DNA of 38,671 nucleotides from NCBI GenBank assembly GCA_041749275.1, contig JBGTBQ010000078.1:1-38671 (forward strand). The letters are read 5' to 3'. Position 1 is the first letter of the stretch. Each line of letters opens with the position of its first letter. Shown piece by piece: positions 23,657-31,239 of this stretch. Origin of the DNA: JBGTBQ01 sp041749275 (GTDB lineage: Bacteria; Acidobacteriota; Blastocatellia; Pyrinomonadales; Pyrinomonadaceae). Below the pieces are notes generated by a model, which saw only the letters and a program-made list of their open reading frames with translations, made no database searches and was not told the DNA's origin. The position numbers and the translations under genes are program-made.

Positions 23657-25090
23657 TTATTCTCTCGCCAGAAGCTTCGTGCCCCACGTGCGCCGGCCCT
23701 GCAAGTGCTGGACATGGCACGAGTCGCAGTGGGGTTTGTCGGGGAAGAGCACGTCCTTGAACTTGCCGTCGGGGTCGCCGTTGTGGCAGACGCCGCAGGT
23801 CGTTCGCGGTGTAGTGCGGTCAACCGGTTGCATGGTCGCATGACAACTGTTGCACGTCAGCTCGCCGTTCTTGTCGCCTTTGAGATTGCCGGCGACTTTC
23901 ACGCGGTAGACGTGAAGGACGTGAAACTTCGCGCTCCGCGTCCGCTCTTCCGTGCCGCCGGCGACTGGCCAACGCCGCGCCGCCTCCTCCATCCTGACGA
24001 GTTGCTCGCGCACGTCAGCGGGCTTGCGCTCCCATTCGGCGACATCGAGTCCGGCCCACTCCCACTTGCCATTGACGAGCGGATAACCGAAGGTGCCGCC
24101 ATGCGGCGTATTGACAGTCTTGCCGTTGTAGGTCTTTTTGTTTGCGTCGTTGTGACAGTTGGAGCAGGTCTGAAGACTAGCGACCTGCGGGCGGTAGTCC
24201 GTGCCGCGATGTTCGATATGGCAGGCGGTGCAGCCGATATTTGCCGCCGCGTGTTCTTTCGTGACGGTCGAGGTGAACGCCTGCGTCGTGTGACACGAAG
24301 CGCAATTGGAATCCATCGTGCCGGTCAGCGAGTGGCAGGTTGTACACGAAGCCGCGTTCGGCTGTTTTGCAATCGCGGGCTGTGAGCGAAAATCGCTCCG
24401 CGCGTGGGGGTCTGAAATGGGCGCCGGCGAGAAGGCGTTCGTGTAGGCGAAGGCAGCGACCGCCGACAGCACGCCGATAATGACGAACGCCCAGATGAAG
24501 ACCGAGAAGGGCCACGGGCGTACAAGGTCGCGCGTCGGCGTCCAGTTGAAGCGCGCTTTACCGAGGACGCGAGAAGGCGCGTGCGGGCGCAAGGGAGAGA
24601 GCCGCTGCATCTTCCCGGCCTCGCGCTTGCGCTTCTCCCAGAAGACGTTGAGGGCTTGCGAGACCTCTTCCGACGATACATCTTCCGCCTTCTTTGCCTC
24701 CGGCGGCGGCGCTTCACCGCGCACCTCGGCATCGCCGACGTGTGCAGCCATCTGGAGAGCGACGCGGATGCTGAGGGACTCGCCCACACGGTTGAGGTAG
24801 AGGAAGAAGGGGCCGATTTGAATAACGTCGCCGTCGGCGAGGGCTTCCGCTTCCTCGACTGCCACGACGCGACCATTCAAGGTCGTGCCGCTCGACTGGC
24901 TGAAGTTGTAGAAATAGTAGCGCCCGCCTGCCTCGTTGATGCCGGCGTGGAGGCGCGAGACGGTCGGGTGGTTCAGTTCCAACTCGCAACTCGGCAGCCG
25001 ACCGATCTTCAACCCCTCGGTGACCAGCGTGAGCGGGTCAACGTTGAGGTCTTCGCGGATGATGATGAATTTACCGGCCTGAGTCTGCAT
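23657..25090 (-). CDS. FHA domain / membrane helix / heptahaem cytochrome c fusion
   Basis: The 477 residues join three parts. Residues 8-100 are an FHA phosphothreonine-binding domain (IGRLPSCELELNHPTVSRLH, then SSGTTLNG; key residues R31, S45, H48, N72). Residues 195-217 are one membrane helix (FSVFIWAFVIIGVLSAVAAF). Residues 245-470 carry seven haem motifs: CTTCH, CASCH, CTACH, CSNCH, CNSCH, CGVCH and CDSCH. With no N-terminal signal and one helix, the FHA part should be cytoplasmic and the haems periplasmic. Binding of a phosphorylated partner could therefore be linked across the membrane to a cytochrome wire. It sits between the cNMP/Fe-S gene and the oxidoreductase in one minus-strand operon. 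Confidence 0.92.
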   Translation of the reverse strand: MQTQAGKFIIIREDLNVDPLTLVTEGLKIGRLPSCELELNHPTVSRLHAGINEAGGRYYFYNFSQSSGTTLNGRVVAVEEAEALADGDVIQIGPFFLYLNRVGESLSIRVALQMAAHVGDAEVRGEAPPPEAKKAEDVSSEEVSQALNVFWEKRKREAGKMQRLSPLRPHAPSRVLGKARFNWTPTRDLVRPWPFSVFIWAFVIIGVLSAVAAFAYTNAFSPAPISDPHARSDFRSQPAIAKQPNAASCTTCHSLTGTMDSNCASCHTTQAFTSTVTKEHAAANIGCTACHIEHRGTDYRPQVASLQTCSNCHNDANKKTYNGKTVNTPHGGTFGYPLVNGKWEWAGLDVAEWERKPADVREQLVRMEEAARRWPVAGGTEERTRSAKFHVLHVYRVKVAGNLKGDKNGELTCNSCHATMQPVDRTTPRTTCGVCHNGDPDGKFKDVLFPDKPHCDSCHVQHLQGRRTWGTKLLARE

Positions 25091-25312
25091 ATCGTGTTGA
25101 TGAACTAAAGAGGGAAATCGTTAAAAATAAAGCGACGGAGACAAAGGGACACGATAAACAAAGGCAAAGCAGAACCTTTGTTCCGAGGAGAGCCTTGATC
25201 GCTCAACTCTCCTTTTTGCTATTCATTCCTCCGGCCCGGTCTCTCTATCTTCACTTGTCTCTATGGCGAACATCTAAAACCATTTGCTTGTGACCTGCTC
25301 TGGAAGGTGACA

Positions 25313-27787
25313 TCAACGCACCATGAAGAAGACCACTTGAATGATATGCACGACCATGAGCACGAGCATCAACGCGGTCGTCACAACGTGCGGAGCGAGC
25401 CAGAGCTTGAGCAGTTGGTGCAGATAGATGAGCGAGTCTACCCGCCGCAGCGTGACCGTGGTTTCGACGGCTTCCAGCAACAGACGGCGCGATTCCGGGT
25501 CGAGATTGCTGGCCTCCGATTCATACTCTTCGCGCGCCGCCGCAAGCAATGTCGGCAGCTTCTCGCGCCTGATGTACTGACGCAGGACGTAGGAGAAAGT
25601 GAAAACTCTGCCGCGCACCTTCTTGCGGATGAACTCGCGTAGGCTATCGCTGCTCTTCAGTCCGATGTCGCCGAGTTTCTCGCGCAACTCGTCCCGGCGA
25701 GCGCGCAGGTCTTCAACCAACAGGGGTTCGACCTCGATGCTCGTCATGATGCGCGGGCAGATGAGGTAGACAGCGATGCCGAACAGCCCGGTTAAAATCA
25801 CTGCATCGAACGAGATCATCAGGAGCGAGGTGAGCAGCCCTCCCGTCGAGGTGCCGCCGTGCAGGAGCAGGACGATGCCGGCGAGGAGACCAAAGTAGAT
25901 GTGTGAAAGCATCCAGTAACGGAGCGCCCCGGCGCGTCTTCGATAGACCTGTTTACGCATCGGATAGGTCATCACGACCGCAATGCCACCGAGTCCGATG
26001 AGGCCGGTGATCCATCGCACCGTGAGCCATGTCCCGCCGAGCCGCTCGTCAATACCATAGAGGCGCAGCGACCAAACAATCGCGGCGGTAATGGCGAGCG
26101 TGCCGAGGATGCCGAGTGTGTTCCAGAGAATTCCTATCGGGTCGCGCTTATGTATGTTGCGACCGATGGCGTGGGTTTGGTCGCGGTAGATAAGGCCGAG
26201 CTTTTGGTTGACCTCGGTGAAATACTCGCGCGGGTTGACGCGCACGAGCGCGCCCGTCGGGCAGTTTTCCTGACACGAAAAGGCTTGTCCCTTCGCGCCC
26301 TTCGGGTTAAGCGGGGTGTTGTTACAGAGGTTGCATTTGGTGGCAAGCAGGTTGTCAACGGCGGTGACGGGCTGCGGCGGCGTGAACGGTGCGATACTGA
26401 GCCAGCTCTTGACTCGTGCGGCGAGCGACTGCGGCTTCGGCGCTTCAGGCCGGCGCGGGATCATCGTAATCGCGTTGTACGGGCACTGCGTCGCGCAGTC
26501 GCCGCAACCGATGCAGGTCTTCGGGTTGATGTCTATCTGCCCATTTTCAAAACGACCGATGGCGCCTGTCGGGCATCCGGTCAGGCACTCCGGGTCCTGA
26601 CAGTGCATGCAGACCGATGGGACAAGGACGTGTTGCGTCGAACTGCTCCCCGGTTTTGTCGGGCGCTCAATGTTGATGCCGCGACGCAAGAGCCGGGAGT
26701 GGCCGTGGACTTGATGGCACGCCATCGAACAGTTGCCACAGCGCACGCACTTATCCATGTCCATCACGAGCAGGTTCGTGCCGTCCACGATGCCCGTGGC
26801 GATCTCGCGCTCGGTCGCGGCGACAACTTGCTTGTCAACACCGGCGGTGGGATGTGGGTCGTTGTCGGCGGGCGAGAACTCGGAGAATGTGCGCTCCAGC
26901 GTGGCGCGCAGATCGGGGTCGGTACGCAGGCGGGGAATCGAGATTTCGAGCACCTCCGTGCGCTGAAGGATGGTCGCCGTGTAAGCCCATTGAATGTCCT
27001 TCGGGATGCCTTCGAGACCGATGCAATTCCCGCCACCGAGGAAATCAACGCCCACGTCGTCGGGCATCCCGGCGACCAGCAGGTCGCCCAGCGCGGCCTC
27101 ATAACCCAGCCCTTGCACGCGCCGCACCCAGCCGTTGCGGATGAAGATGACGCGGTCAACGGGTTCACCCTCGTTGAAGAGGACGTGATGCTTCGAATAG
27201 ACCATGAAGCGCGCGGACTTGCCGAGCTTTTCAATCAACTCCGGGGTAAAGGCGCTGTGTGTAATTTGTCGCACGTCAACGAGCGTGCGCCCGAGGCCGT
27301 GCTTGCGGTAGGTCGAGTCGAGCCGTTCGCCGAACTTCGGGAGCTTGCGGAGTAGCCGGAGCGCGGGCCGCTGGACTTCGAGCACGGTTGCTTTCGAGTT
27401 TGGCGGGGCGATAACCGTGGCGTTGCGCTGCACGCCGGCCAAGATGGACATCTCGCCAAAGCTGGTGCCCGGCGCAATCTCTCCGACCTTGCGATTCTCG
27501 GTTGTCTCCTGATCGCGGACGTACACGTCGAGGTTGCCGTCAATAGCGATGTAAAAAGTGTTCCCGCCCCAGTCGCCCTCTTTGATTATCTCCTCACCCG
27601 GCTTGTACTCATAGAGGTGGATGTAGGGGCCGACCTTTTTGCCATTGTAGTTGCGCCCGTAGGCGATGACCTCGATGTCGAGTTCGTGCTCGAAGTGGTC
27701 GTGATGCTTTTCGAGCAGTTCGGAGATGATGTCGGTATTCCCGATAGCGTCGAGAATGGTCTTGTGCTTAGTGATCTCTGTGGGCAT
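25313..27787 (-). CDS. Cyclic-nucleotide-binding / four-cluster Fe-S / membrane fusion protein
   Basis: The 824 residues begin with two cyclic-nucleotide-binding domains. The first (about 55-150) keeps the phosphate cassette FGEMSILAGVQRNATV (110-125). The second (about 195-290) has lost a clear cassette (GGGNCIGLEG) and may be structural. Residues 345-512 hold four cysteine groups like HybA/DmsB subunits: CVRCGNCSMAC (347-357), CMHCQDPECLTGC (393-405), CIGCGDCATQC (425-435) and CNLC with CQENC (485-509). Membrane helices follow at about 552-575, 590-608, 628-645, 655-678 and 800-822, with histidines (LSHIYFGLLAG, LLLHGG, APHVVTT) that could ligate haem b. It appears to be a nucleotide-regulated electron entry point feeding the cytochromes. 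It is the first gene of the operon. Confidence 0.92.
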   Translation of the reverse strand: MPTEITKHKTILDAIGNTDIISELLEKHHDHFEHELDIEVIAYGRNYNGKKVGPYIHLYEYKPGEEIIKEGDWGGNTFYIAIDGNLDVYVRDQETTENRKVGEIAPGTSFGEMSILAGVQRNATVIAPPNSKATVLEVQRPALRLLRKLPKFGERLDSTYRKHGLGRTLVDVRQITHSAFTPELIEKLGKSARFMVYSKHHVLFNEGEPVDRVIFIRNGWVRRVQGLGYEAALGDLLVAGMPDDVGVDFLGGGNCIGLEGIPKDIQWAYTATILQRTEVLEISIPRLRTDPDLRATLERTFSEFSPADNDPHPTAGVDKQVVAATEREIATGIVDGTNLLVMDMDKCVRCGNCSMACHQVHGHSRLLRRGINIERPTKPGSSSTQHVLVPSVCMHCQDPECLTGCPTGAIGRFENGQIDINPKTCIGCGDCATQCPYNAITMIPRRPEAPKPQSLAARVKSWLSIAPFTPPQPVTAVDNLLATKCNLCNNTPLNPKGAKGQAFSCQENCPTGALVRVNPREYFTEVNQKLGLIYRDQTHAIGRNIHKRDPIGILWNTLGILGTLAITAAIVWSLRLYGIDERLGGTWLTVRWITGLIGLGGIAVVMTYPMRKQVYRRRAGALRYWMLSHIYFGLLAGIVLLLHGGTSTGGLLTSLLMISFDAVILTGLFGIAVYLICPRIMTSIEVEPLLVEDLRARRDELREKLGDIGLKSSDSLREFIRKKVRGRVFTFSYVLRQYIRREKLPTLLAAAREEYESEASNLDPESRRLLLEAVETTVTLRRVDSLIYLHQLLKLWLAPHVVTTALMLVLMVVHIIQVVFFMVR

Positions 27788-27888
27788 GGCCTCGTCAATC
27801 TTACAGGGCGGAAAATTTCAACAGGAGCCTTGCGCCAGGCGCGCGTGCCGCCGGGCCGGATGTGGAAACTTAAGAAATGAACGAGCGC

Positions 27889-27894
27889 ATTATA
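27889..27894 (-). promoter_or_regulatory. -10 element of the minus-strand electron-transfer operon; gene-free gap 27788-28282
   Basis: Read on the minus strand, a perfect TATAAT (27894-27889) lies about 100 bases upstream of the start at 27787. The -35 region is weak (GTTGCT with a 16-base spacer), which would suit activator control. The gap 27788-28282 otherwise holds an AT-rich patch at about 27930-27965 and the plus-strand promoter at 28152. I see no gene in it. Confidence 0.5.
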
Positions 27895-28151
27895 CCATCT
27901 CGCCGTGTGGAGCAACTTACTCGTTTTGCACGAGTGAAGCAAGAAAAATTTATCCGAATTTTAATCGGCGTGGTGAACGAGCCGCGGGAACGAAGGATCA
28001 GCCAGAGAGGGAAGTAGCTGTGGGCGAGGGAAACCGCGGTCATCGGAATTTCGTGCGGGGAACTTACGCAGTCTCTTCCATAGTTGCGGTGAGGCTAACT
28101 TCAAAGGGCTGTCTTGGCGGATGACGAAAAGCGCATCCGGAATGTAAGCTG

Positions 28152-28160
28152 TGCTATACT
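28152..28160 (+). promoter_or_regulatory. Extended -10 promoter for the 28283/28420 pair
   Basis: TGCTATACT (TG at 28152-28153, TATACT at 28155-28160) is an extended -10 element without a clear -35. It lies about 120 bases before the small ORF at 28283, and no terminator is seen in between. Confidence 0.45.
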
Positions 28161-28282
28161 TCCGCCAGAGTTACCGACCATTTTTAGAAAACAGAACTCT
28201 CGACATCAGGATTTGCGCGCGCCGCTCTTCTCCTTGTGCCGTCCGCTGTTTTTCCCGAACGCGACCATGATGGAGACACCTG

Positions 28283-28423
28283 ATGTCCATACGCGAGGCA
28301 CTCCGTTTTTCAAATAACAACCAACGCTCAGTCTGGCTGCTCTGCCCGGCGAACATATCCGTGATGTTCAAGGCGCCATGCACTTCTCTCGGACACCGTG
28401 CGTCGAACGGCGGTAAAAGATGA
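28283..28423 (+). CDS. Small ORF coupled to the zinc-finger gene
   Basis: An ATG at 28283 with GGAGA seven bases upstream opens 46 codons, starting MSIREALRFSNNNQRSVWLL and ending in a basic tail (ASNGGKR). Its TGA (28421-28423) overlaps the ATG of the next gene (28420) as ATGA, the classic arrangement for translational coupling. It has two cysteines and no signal peptide. I recognise no family. The ribosome site and the exact overlap support it. Its short length and lack of known relatives count against it, so it may only be a leader ORF that controls translation of the zinc-finger protein. Confidence 0.4.
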   Translation: MSIREALRFSNNNQRSVWLLCPANISVMFKAPCTSLGHRASNGGKR

Positions 28424-28662
28424 GCCGCGCAAAGGTCAATCACGCGCCGGAAACGTGTTCGTGGTGTGCGGGGACGGGGGAGTGGGCCGTCTCCGTGGCA
28501 TATATCGTCTCGTGTCTGGTGTGTGGCGGAAAGGGAAAAGTATCAGTGGCCCAACCAGCGGCGAAATGCCGCAAGTGCGAGGGCAGCGGCAGACGCAACG
28601 TGACCGCCCCGTGCCTGAACTGTGAGGGGACAGGATGGGCGCGCGTGTTCGATCAGGCATAG
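28420..28662 (+). CDS. DnaJ-type zinc-finger protein (four CxxCxGxG)
   Basis: This 80-residue protein consists almost only of the four-repeat zinc module known from DnaJ: CSWCAGTG, CLVCGGKG, CRKCEGSG and CLNCEGTG, which together bind two zinc ions. There is no J domain and no substrate-binding domain, so it is a free-standing zinc finger. Such modules bind unfolded or cysteine-rich peptides or act as small thiol-redox proteins. It has no signal peptide and should be cytoplasmic. Its start overlaps the stop of the 46-codon ORF upstream. The target is not evident from the neighbours. Confidence 0.85.
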   Translation: MSRAKVNHAPETCSWCAGTGEWAVSVAYIVSCLVCGGKGKVSVAQPAAKCRKCEGSGRRNVTAPCLNCEGTGWARVFDQA

Positions 28663-28758
28663 GCCACTCTTTTGCGGGTGCCAGTGTGATCTGTGTGGTT
28701 ATAGACTTATACCGGCAGTCCGCACGTGGTTGGGGTTGTTAGTCGAGGATGTTCCGAG

Positions 28759-29001
28759 GTGAATGACCTGCGAGTCTACATCTACCCGGCGCGAACCGGC
28801 GCGAACGGCACACGGGAAGTGTTCTACAGTCGGCGCGCCGACGGCCCATTTTATCGCTGGCTCTATGAAGAGGAAGCCGGGCGCTGGCACTTTACTCGCG
28901 TGCATTTATCCAGATTGACGCTGAAGGTACTGAGCCTCGCCAACCGAGAGTCCGTCCCGAATGAATTACAGCGGCAACTGTTCGAGCACTATCTCGAATA
29001 G
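28759..29001 (+). CDS. Hypothetical protein
   Basis: The open frame reaches back to 28726, but GAGG nine bases before the GTG at 28759 favours that start, giving 80 residues (starting with NDLRVYIYPART after the initiator). It has a mixed alpha/beta pattern with aromatic and basic residues (FYSRRADGPFYRWLYEEEAG, then WHFTRVHL) and no cysteines, signal or membrane segment. I recognise no family. It is followed 55 bases later by the discoidin-like gene on the same strand and may share its transcript. Confidence 0.6.
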   Translation: MNDLRVYIYPARTGANGTREVFYSRRADGPFYRWLYEEEAGRWHFTRVHLSRLTLKVLSLANRESVPNELQRQLFEHYLE

Positions 29002-29056
29002 TAAGGTCAGAGAATCTCGGAGCGGCGTAATTTGTAAAGCAGTGGGAGGTGAATGA

Positions 29057-29530
29057 ATGCGGAAGCGGATCAATCCTCAGATCATGTCGGATGGCGCTCA
29101 GACCGAACATCACTGGCTCGATCTGGGGCGTTTGGCTCAGGTCGAAATATCTTCGGAGGATGAAGCGAACCCGGTCGAGGGGGCGTTGGTGCAAGGAGCG
29201 GGTTCGGGCTGGCGAGCAGCCTTACCGGGCGAACAGGCGCTTCGACTCCTGTTCGATGAACCGCTGAAGCTGAAGCGCATCAGCCTGCTGTTCCGGGAAG
29301 AAGAATTCGGGCGCACGCAGGAGTTCGTTCTCCGCTGGTCGCTGGACGGCGGGAGGTCTTTCCGCGAAGTCGTCCGACAGCAATATAACTTCAGTCCCGG
29401 CGGGGCGACCCGTGAGTCAGAGGAATATGAAGTCGAACTCGATGGTGTGACGGCGCTCGAATTAGTGATTACTCCGGATGTGAGCGGAGGCGACGCACGA
29501 GCTTCGCTCGCGCATTTACGCCTCGCGTGA
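29057..29530 (+). CDS. Discoidin (F5/8 type C)-like protein
   Basis: The 157 residues are mostly one beta-sandwich. Features of discoidin-type binding modules are visible: EQALRLLFDEPLKLKRISLL followed by FREEEFGRTQEFVLRWSLDG, then RSFREVVRQQYNFSP, and a closing strand with ELVITPDVSGGDARASLAHL and RLA. GGGAGG lies seven bases before the ATG. There is no signal peptide, so if it is a carbohydrate or ligand binder it acts in the cytoplasm or is exported by another route. Its C-terminal strand ends exactly at the stop, so the domain looks complete. The assignment is by pattern only. Confidence 0.65.
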   Translation: MRKRINPQIMSDGAQTEHHWLDLGRLAQVEISSEDEANPVEGALVQGAGSGWRAALPGEQALRLLFDEPLKLKRISLLFREEEFGRTQEFVLRWSLDGGRSFREVVRQQYNFSPGGATRESEEYEVELDGVTALELVITPDVSGGDARASLAHLRLA

Positions 29531-29556
29531 ACTCCGGCGTCCGCGCCGTTGGGCCG

Positions 29557-29757
29557 TCAGTTCAATCCTCGCTCGAACTCTTCCACTTCCCTGCGATAGA
29601 CGAGGTCGCGGCCTTCCATTTCAACCGCGCGGAGGCGCCCGCTGCTCACCAAATCACGGATCGCCGCGCGCGTCATGCCGCACATCTCCGCCGCCTTAGC
29701 CTGACTAATCAACGACTCCTCCGGCGGTTCAAGTCTTGTCTTCTTATTCTCTTTCAT
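29557..29757 (-). CDS. Small helix-turn-helix DNA-binding protein
   Basis: The 66 residues carry an excisionase/MerR-like helix-turn-helix: SLISQAKAAEMCGMTRAAIR, then DLVSSGRLRAVEMEGRDLVY and RREVEEFERGL. The pattern matches the HTH_17 type that reads a short DNA site and ends with a strand-helix unit. It is the third gene after infA on the minus strand, 30 bases after the zinc-ribbon gene, so it is probably co-transcribed. Such proteins act as regulators or, in mobile elements, as excisionases. Here the location beside housekeeping genes favours regulation. Confidence 0.75.
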   Translation of the reverse strand: MKENKKTRLEPPEESLISQAKAAEMCGMTRAAIRDLVSSGRLRAVEMEGRDLVYRREVEEFERGLN

Positions 29758-29787
29758 TAAATGCTCCGACCCTCGAACTCTATAAAC

Positions 29788-30135
29788 CTAGATGCGTGCG
29801 TGCACGAGTCGGCGCATCCGGTCCGCGAACAGCACGTCTATCTTTTGCGGTTCGATGACAGCCGTCACCTCTCCGTGTCCAAAGACGGGGTGCGTCATGG
29901 ATTGACCGGTGCGGTAGGTGCGAGTGCGGTCGTAGGGCGCGCCGGAGTTCACCGCCGAGCGGGTTGAAGTGCTGTCGCTTCTTTTGAATGTTCCACGCGT
30001 GCCGCATTGTGGGCAACTGACGCGCGAGATGTGTCCGCGCGCATTGACCGAGACCACGACATGCCCGCGCTCCACGCCACACGCCGCGCAAAACTTCTCC
30101 ACGCGCTCGCCGACGGTATGATTTTGCTCGTCCAA
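29788..30135 (-). CDS. Zinc-ribbon protein with a C-terminal beta-barrel domain
   Basis: I take the TTG at 30135 as the start (115 residues) because GGGAGG lies five bases before it; a TTG at 30153 is also open. The N-terminal half has CAAC (about residue 16) and, after a beta hairpin, CPQC, a four-cysteine zinc ribbon. The C-terminal 50 residues (MTHPVFGHGEVTAVIEPQKI, then DVLFADRMRRLVHA) resemble the small barrel found at the end of UvrD/PcrA-type helicases and in CarD-like proteins that touch RNA polymerase. It lies two to twenty bases after infA. A nucleic-acid or RNA-polymerase-binding role is likely, but inferred. Confidence 0.7.
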   Translation of the reverse strand: MDEQNHTVGERVEKFCAACGVERGHVVVSVNARGHISRVSCPQCGTRGTFKRSDSTSTRSAVNSGAPYDRTRTYRTGQSMTHPVFGHGEVTAVIEPQKIDVLFADRMRRLVHARI

Positions 30136-30155
30136 AGGAACCTCCCTCTCCAACT

Positions 30156-30377
30156 TTATTTGTATCTGTAAGTGATGCGCCCGCGCTTCAGATCGTAAGG
30201 AGACATCTCTACGCTGACGCGGTCGCCGACGAGGATGCGGATGCGGTTCTTACGCATCTTGCCGGATATCTGCGCGAGCACGATGTGCTCGGTGTTATCA
30301 ATCTGGACTTTGAAGAATGCGTTGGGCTGTTTATCAACAATCACCCCCATCGCGGGGATCAAATCTTCTTTAGACAA
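30156..30377 (-). CDS. infA: Translation initiation factor IF-1, TTG start
   Basis: The 73 residues are an S1-type OB fold typical of IF-1, starting SKEDLIPAMGVIVDKQPNAF after the initiator, with HIVLAQISGKMRKNRIRILV, GDRVSVEMSPYDL and RGRITYRYK. IF-1 binds the 30S A site during initiation together with IF-2 and IF-3. The start codon is TTG at 30377-30375, with GGGAGG seven bases upstream. No in-frame ATG exists before the internal methionine at residue 10, which lies too far inside the fold. The gene leads a short minus-strand operon with the zinc-ribbon and helix-turn-helix genes. Confidence 0.96.
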   Translation of the reverse strand: MSKEDLIPAMGVIVDKQPNAFFKVQIDNTEHIVLAQISGKMRKNRIRILVGDRVSVEMSPYDLKRGRITYRYK

Positions 30378-30432
30378 TCTGGGGCCTCCCTCGTCGGTGC
30401 CGGGGTCAGCGAGAGTGACCCGTTATCAACGG

Positions 30433-30470
30433 AAAAAGCCTCCGGCGCAAATTTGTGCCGGAGGCTTTTT
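30433..30470. terminator. Bidirectional intrinsic terminator after the RRM gene
   Basis: A 14-bp stem (AAAAAGCCTCCGGC 30433-30446 with GCCGGAGGCTTTTT 30457-30470) has T-runs on both strands. It lies 33 bases past the stop of the minus-strand RRM gene and separates it from infA. Confidence 0.92.
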
Positions 30471-30503
30471 GAAAAAGAGTCGCCGGAAATAGCAAGCGGC
30501 GAG

Positions 30504-30833
30504 CTAGTAACGAGAGTTGCCGCTGCGTCCGCCGCCGCCGCCGCCGCGCCCGCCGCCGAAGCCGCCACGGCTGCCACCACGGTCTTCACGGGGTTTGGCC
30601 TCGTTGACGTTGAGCGCGCGACCGCCGACTTCCTTACCGTTGAACTGTTGGATGGCCGCTTGGCCTTCCTCGCTGGAGGACATCTCGACAAAGCCGAAGC
30701 CACGCGAGCGGCCCGTGTCACGATCTTCGACCACGGAAGCCGACTCGACCGTTCCAGCCTGTGCGAAAAGTTCCTGCAAATCTTCGCTCGAAGTCTGGAA
30801 CGAGAGATTACCGACGTAAAGTTTCATAGACAT
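30504..30833 (-). CDS. RRM-type RNA-binding protein with RGG tail
   Basis: The 109 residues contain one RNA recognition motif. RNP2 is LYVGNLSF (residues 5-12) and RNP1 is RGFGFVEM (about 44-51), both with the aromatic residues that stack on RNA bases. The last 30 residues are glycine- and arginine-rich with RGG triplets (RGGSRGGFGGGRGG), as in bacterial cold-responsive RRM proteins. AGAGG is placed eight bases before the ATG. It is a single cistron with its own terminator. A role as an RNA chaperone in cold or stress is known for relatives and is inferred here. The mobile element at 31111 is inserted 278 bases upstream of its start. Confidence 0.92.
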   Translation of the reverse strand: MSMKLYVGNLSFQTSSEDLQELFAQAGTVESASVVEDRDTGRSRGFGFVEMSSSEEGQAAIQQFNGKEVGGRALNVNEAKPREDRGGSRGGFGGGRGGGGGGRSGNSRY

Positions 30834-31101
30834 GTATGTGTACCTCTTCCGCCTACGCGGAATGTAGTGAGAAGCTGCGAATCGAAGTGGCTTCGTCGGA
30901 ACGGTGGCAGCGAAGGACCCGGCTTCGGATGCTCTGTAGGAGCGGCTTCTAAAGTGTTGAAGTAAGCCCGCTCTCGTACTATCCAGAACGCCGCGGCCAA
31001 ACGAGGCGCGGGGCGCATCACCGTCGATGCGCGAGAGAAGGAAAAACCTGAGTATAATGCACTACATGATGGTTCAGTTGCAAGCCGCGACGGGTCACGT
31101 A

Positions 31102-31133
31102 ACGACCGCGGGGTGTAATTAAAAGTGTGGCGC
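31102..31133. repeat. Left target-site copy and left terminal inverted repeat
   Basis: ACGACCGCG (31102-31110) is the left copy of a 9-bp direct repeat. It is followed by the left terminal repeat, GGGTGTAATTAAAAGTG then T then GGCGC (31111-31133). The right end at 37916-37938 is its reverse complement with one mismatch in 23 bases. Confidence 0.93.
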
Positions 31134-31146
31134 GACAATCAAAAGG

Positions 31147-31239
31147 CTACGCATGAGCTTGACGCTGCTGCCGCCAGTATGAGTGCCATTCTCCATTGGC
31201 CCTCATGGTTCTCAACGCCAGCATCTTTTCCGCGTTCTC
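31147..31239 (-). pseudogene. ISKra4-type transposase, C-terminal tail
   Basis: On the minus strand the frame from 31239 to the TAG at 31149-31147 reads ENAEKMLALRTMRANGEWHS and then YWRQQRQAHA. The pattern of MLALR, RANG and W..YW at the very end is how I remember ISKra4-family transposases closing. The frame stops upstream within the 303-bp inverted-repeat element, so only about 30 residues survive. It is 14 bases from the left terminal repeat and in the same orientation as the N-terminal part at the right end, so both probably come from one original gene that is now split. Confidence 0.65.

Noticed and set aside
26150..27355. 401-codon plus-strand frame
   Set aside because: It is antisense to the cNMP/Fe-S gene with all motifs on the other strand. 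It is a compositional shadow.
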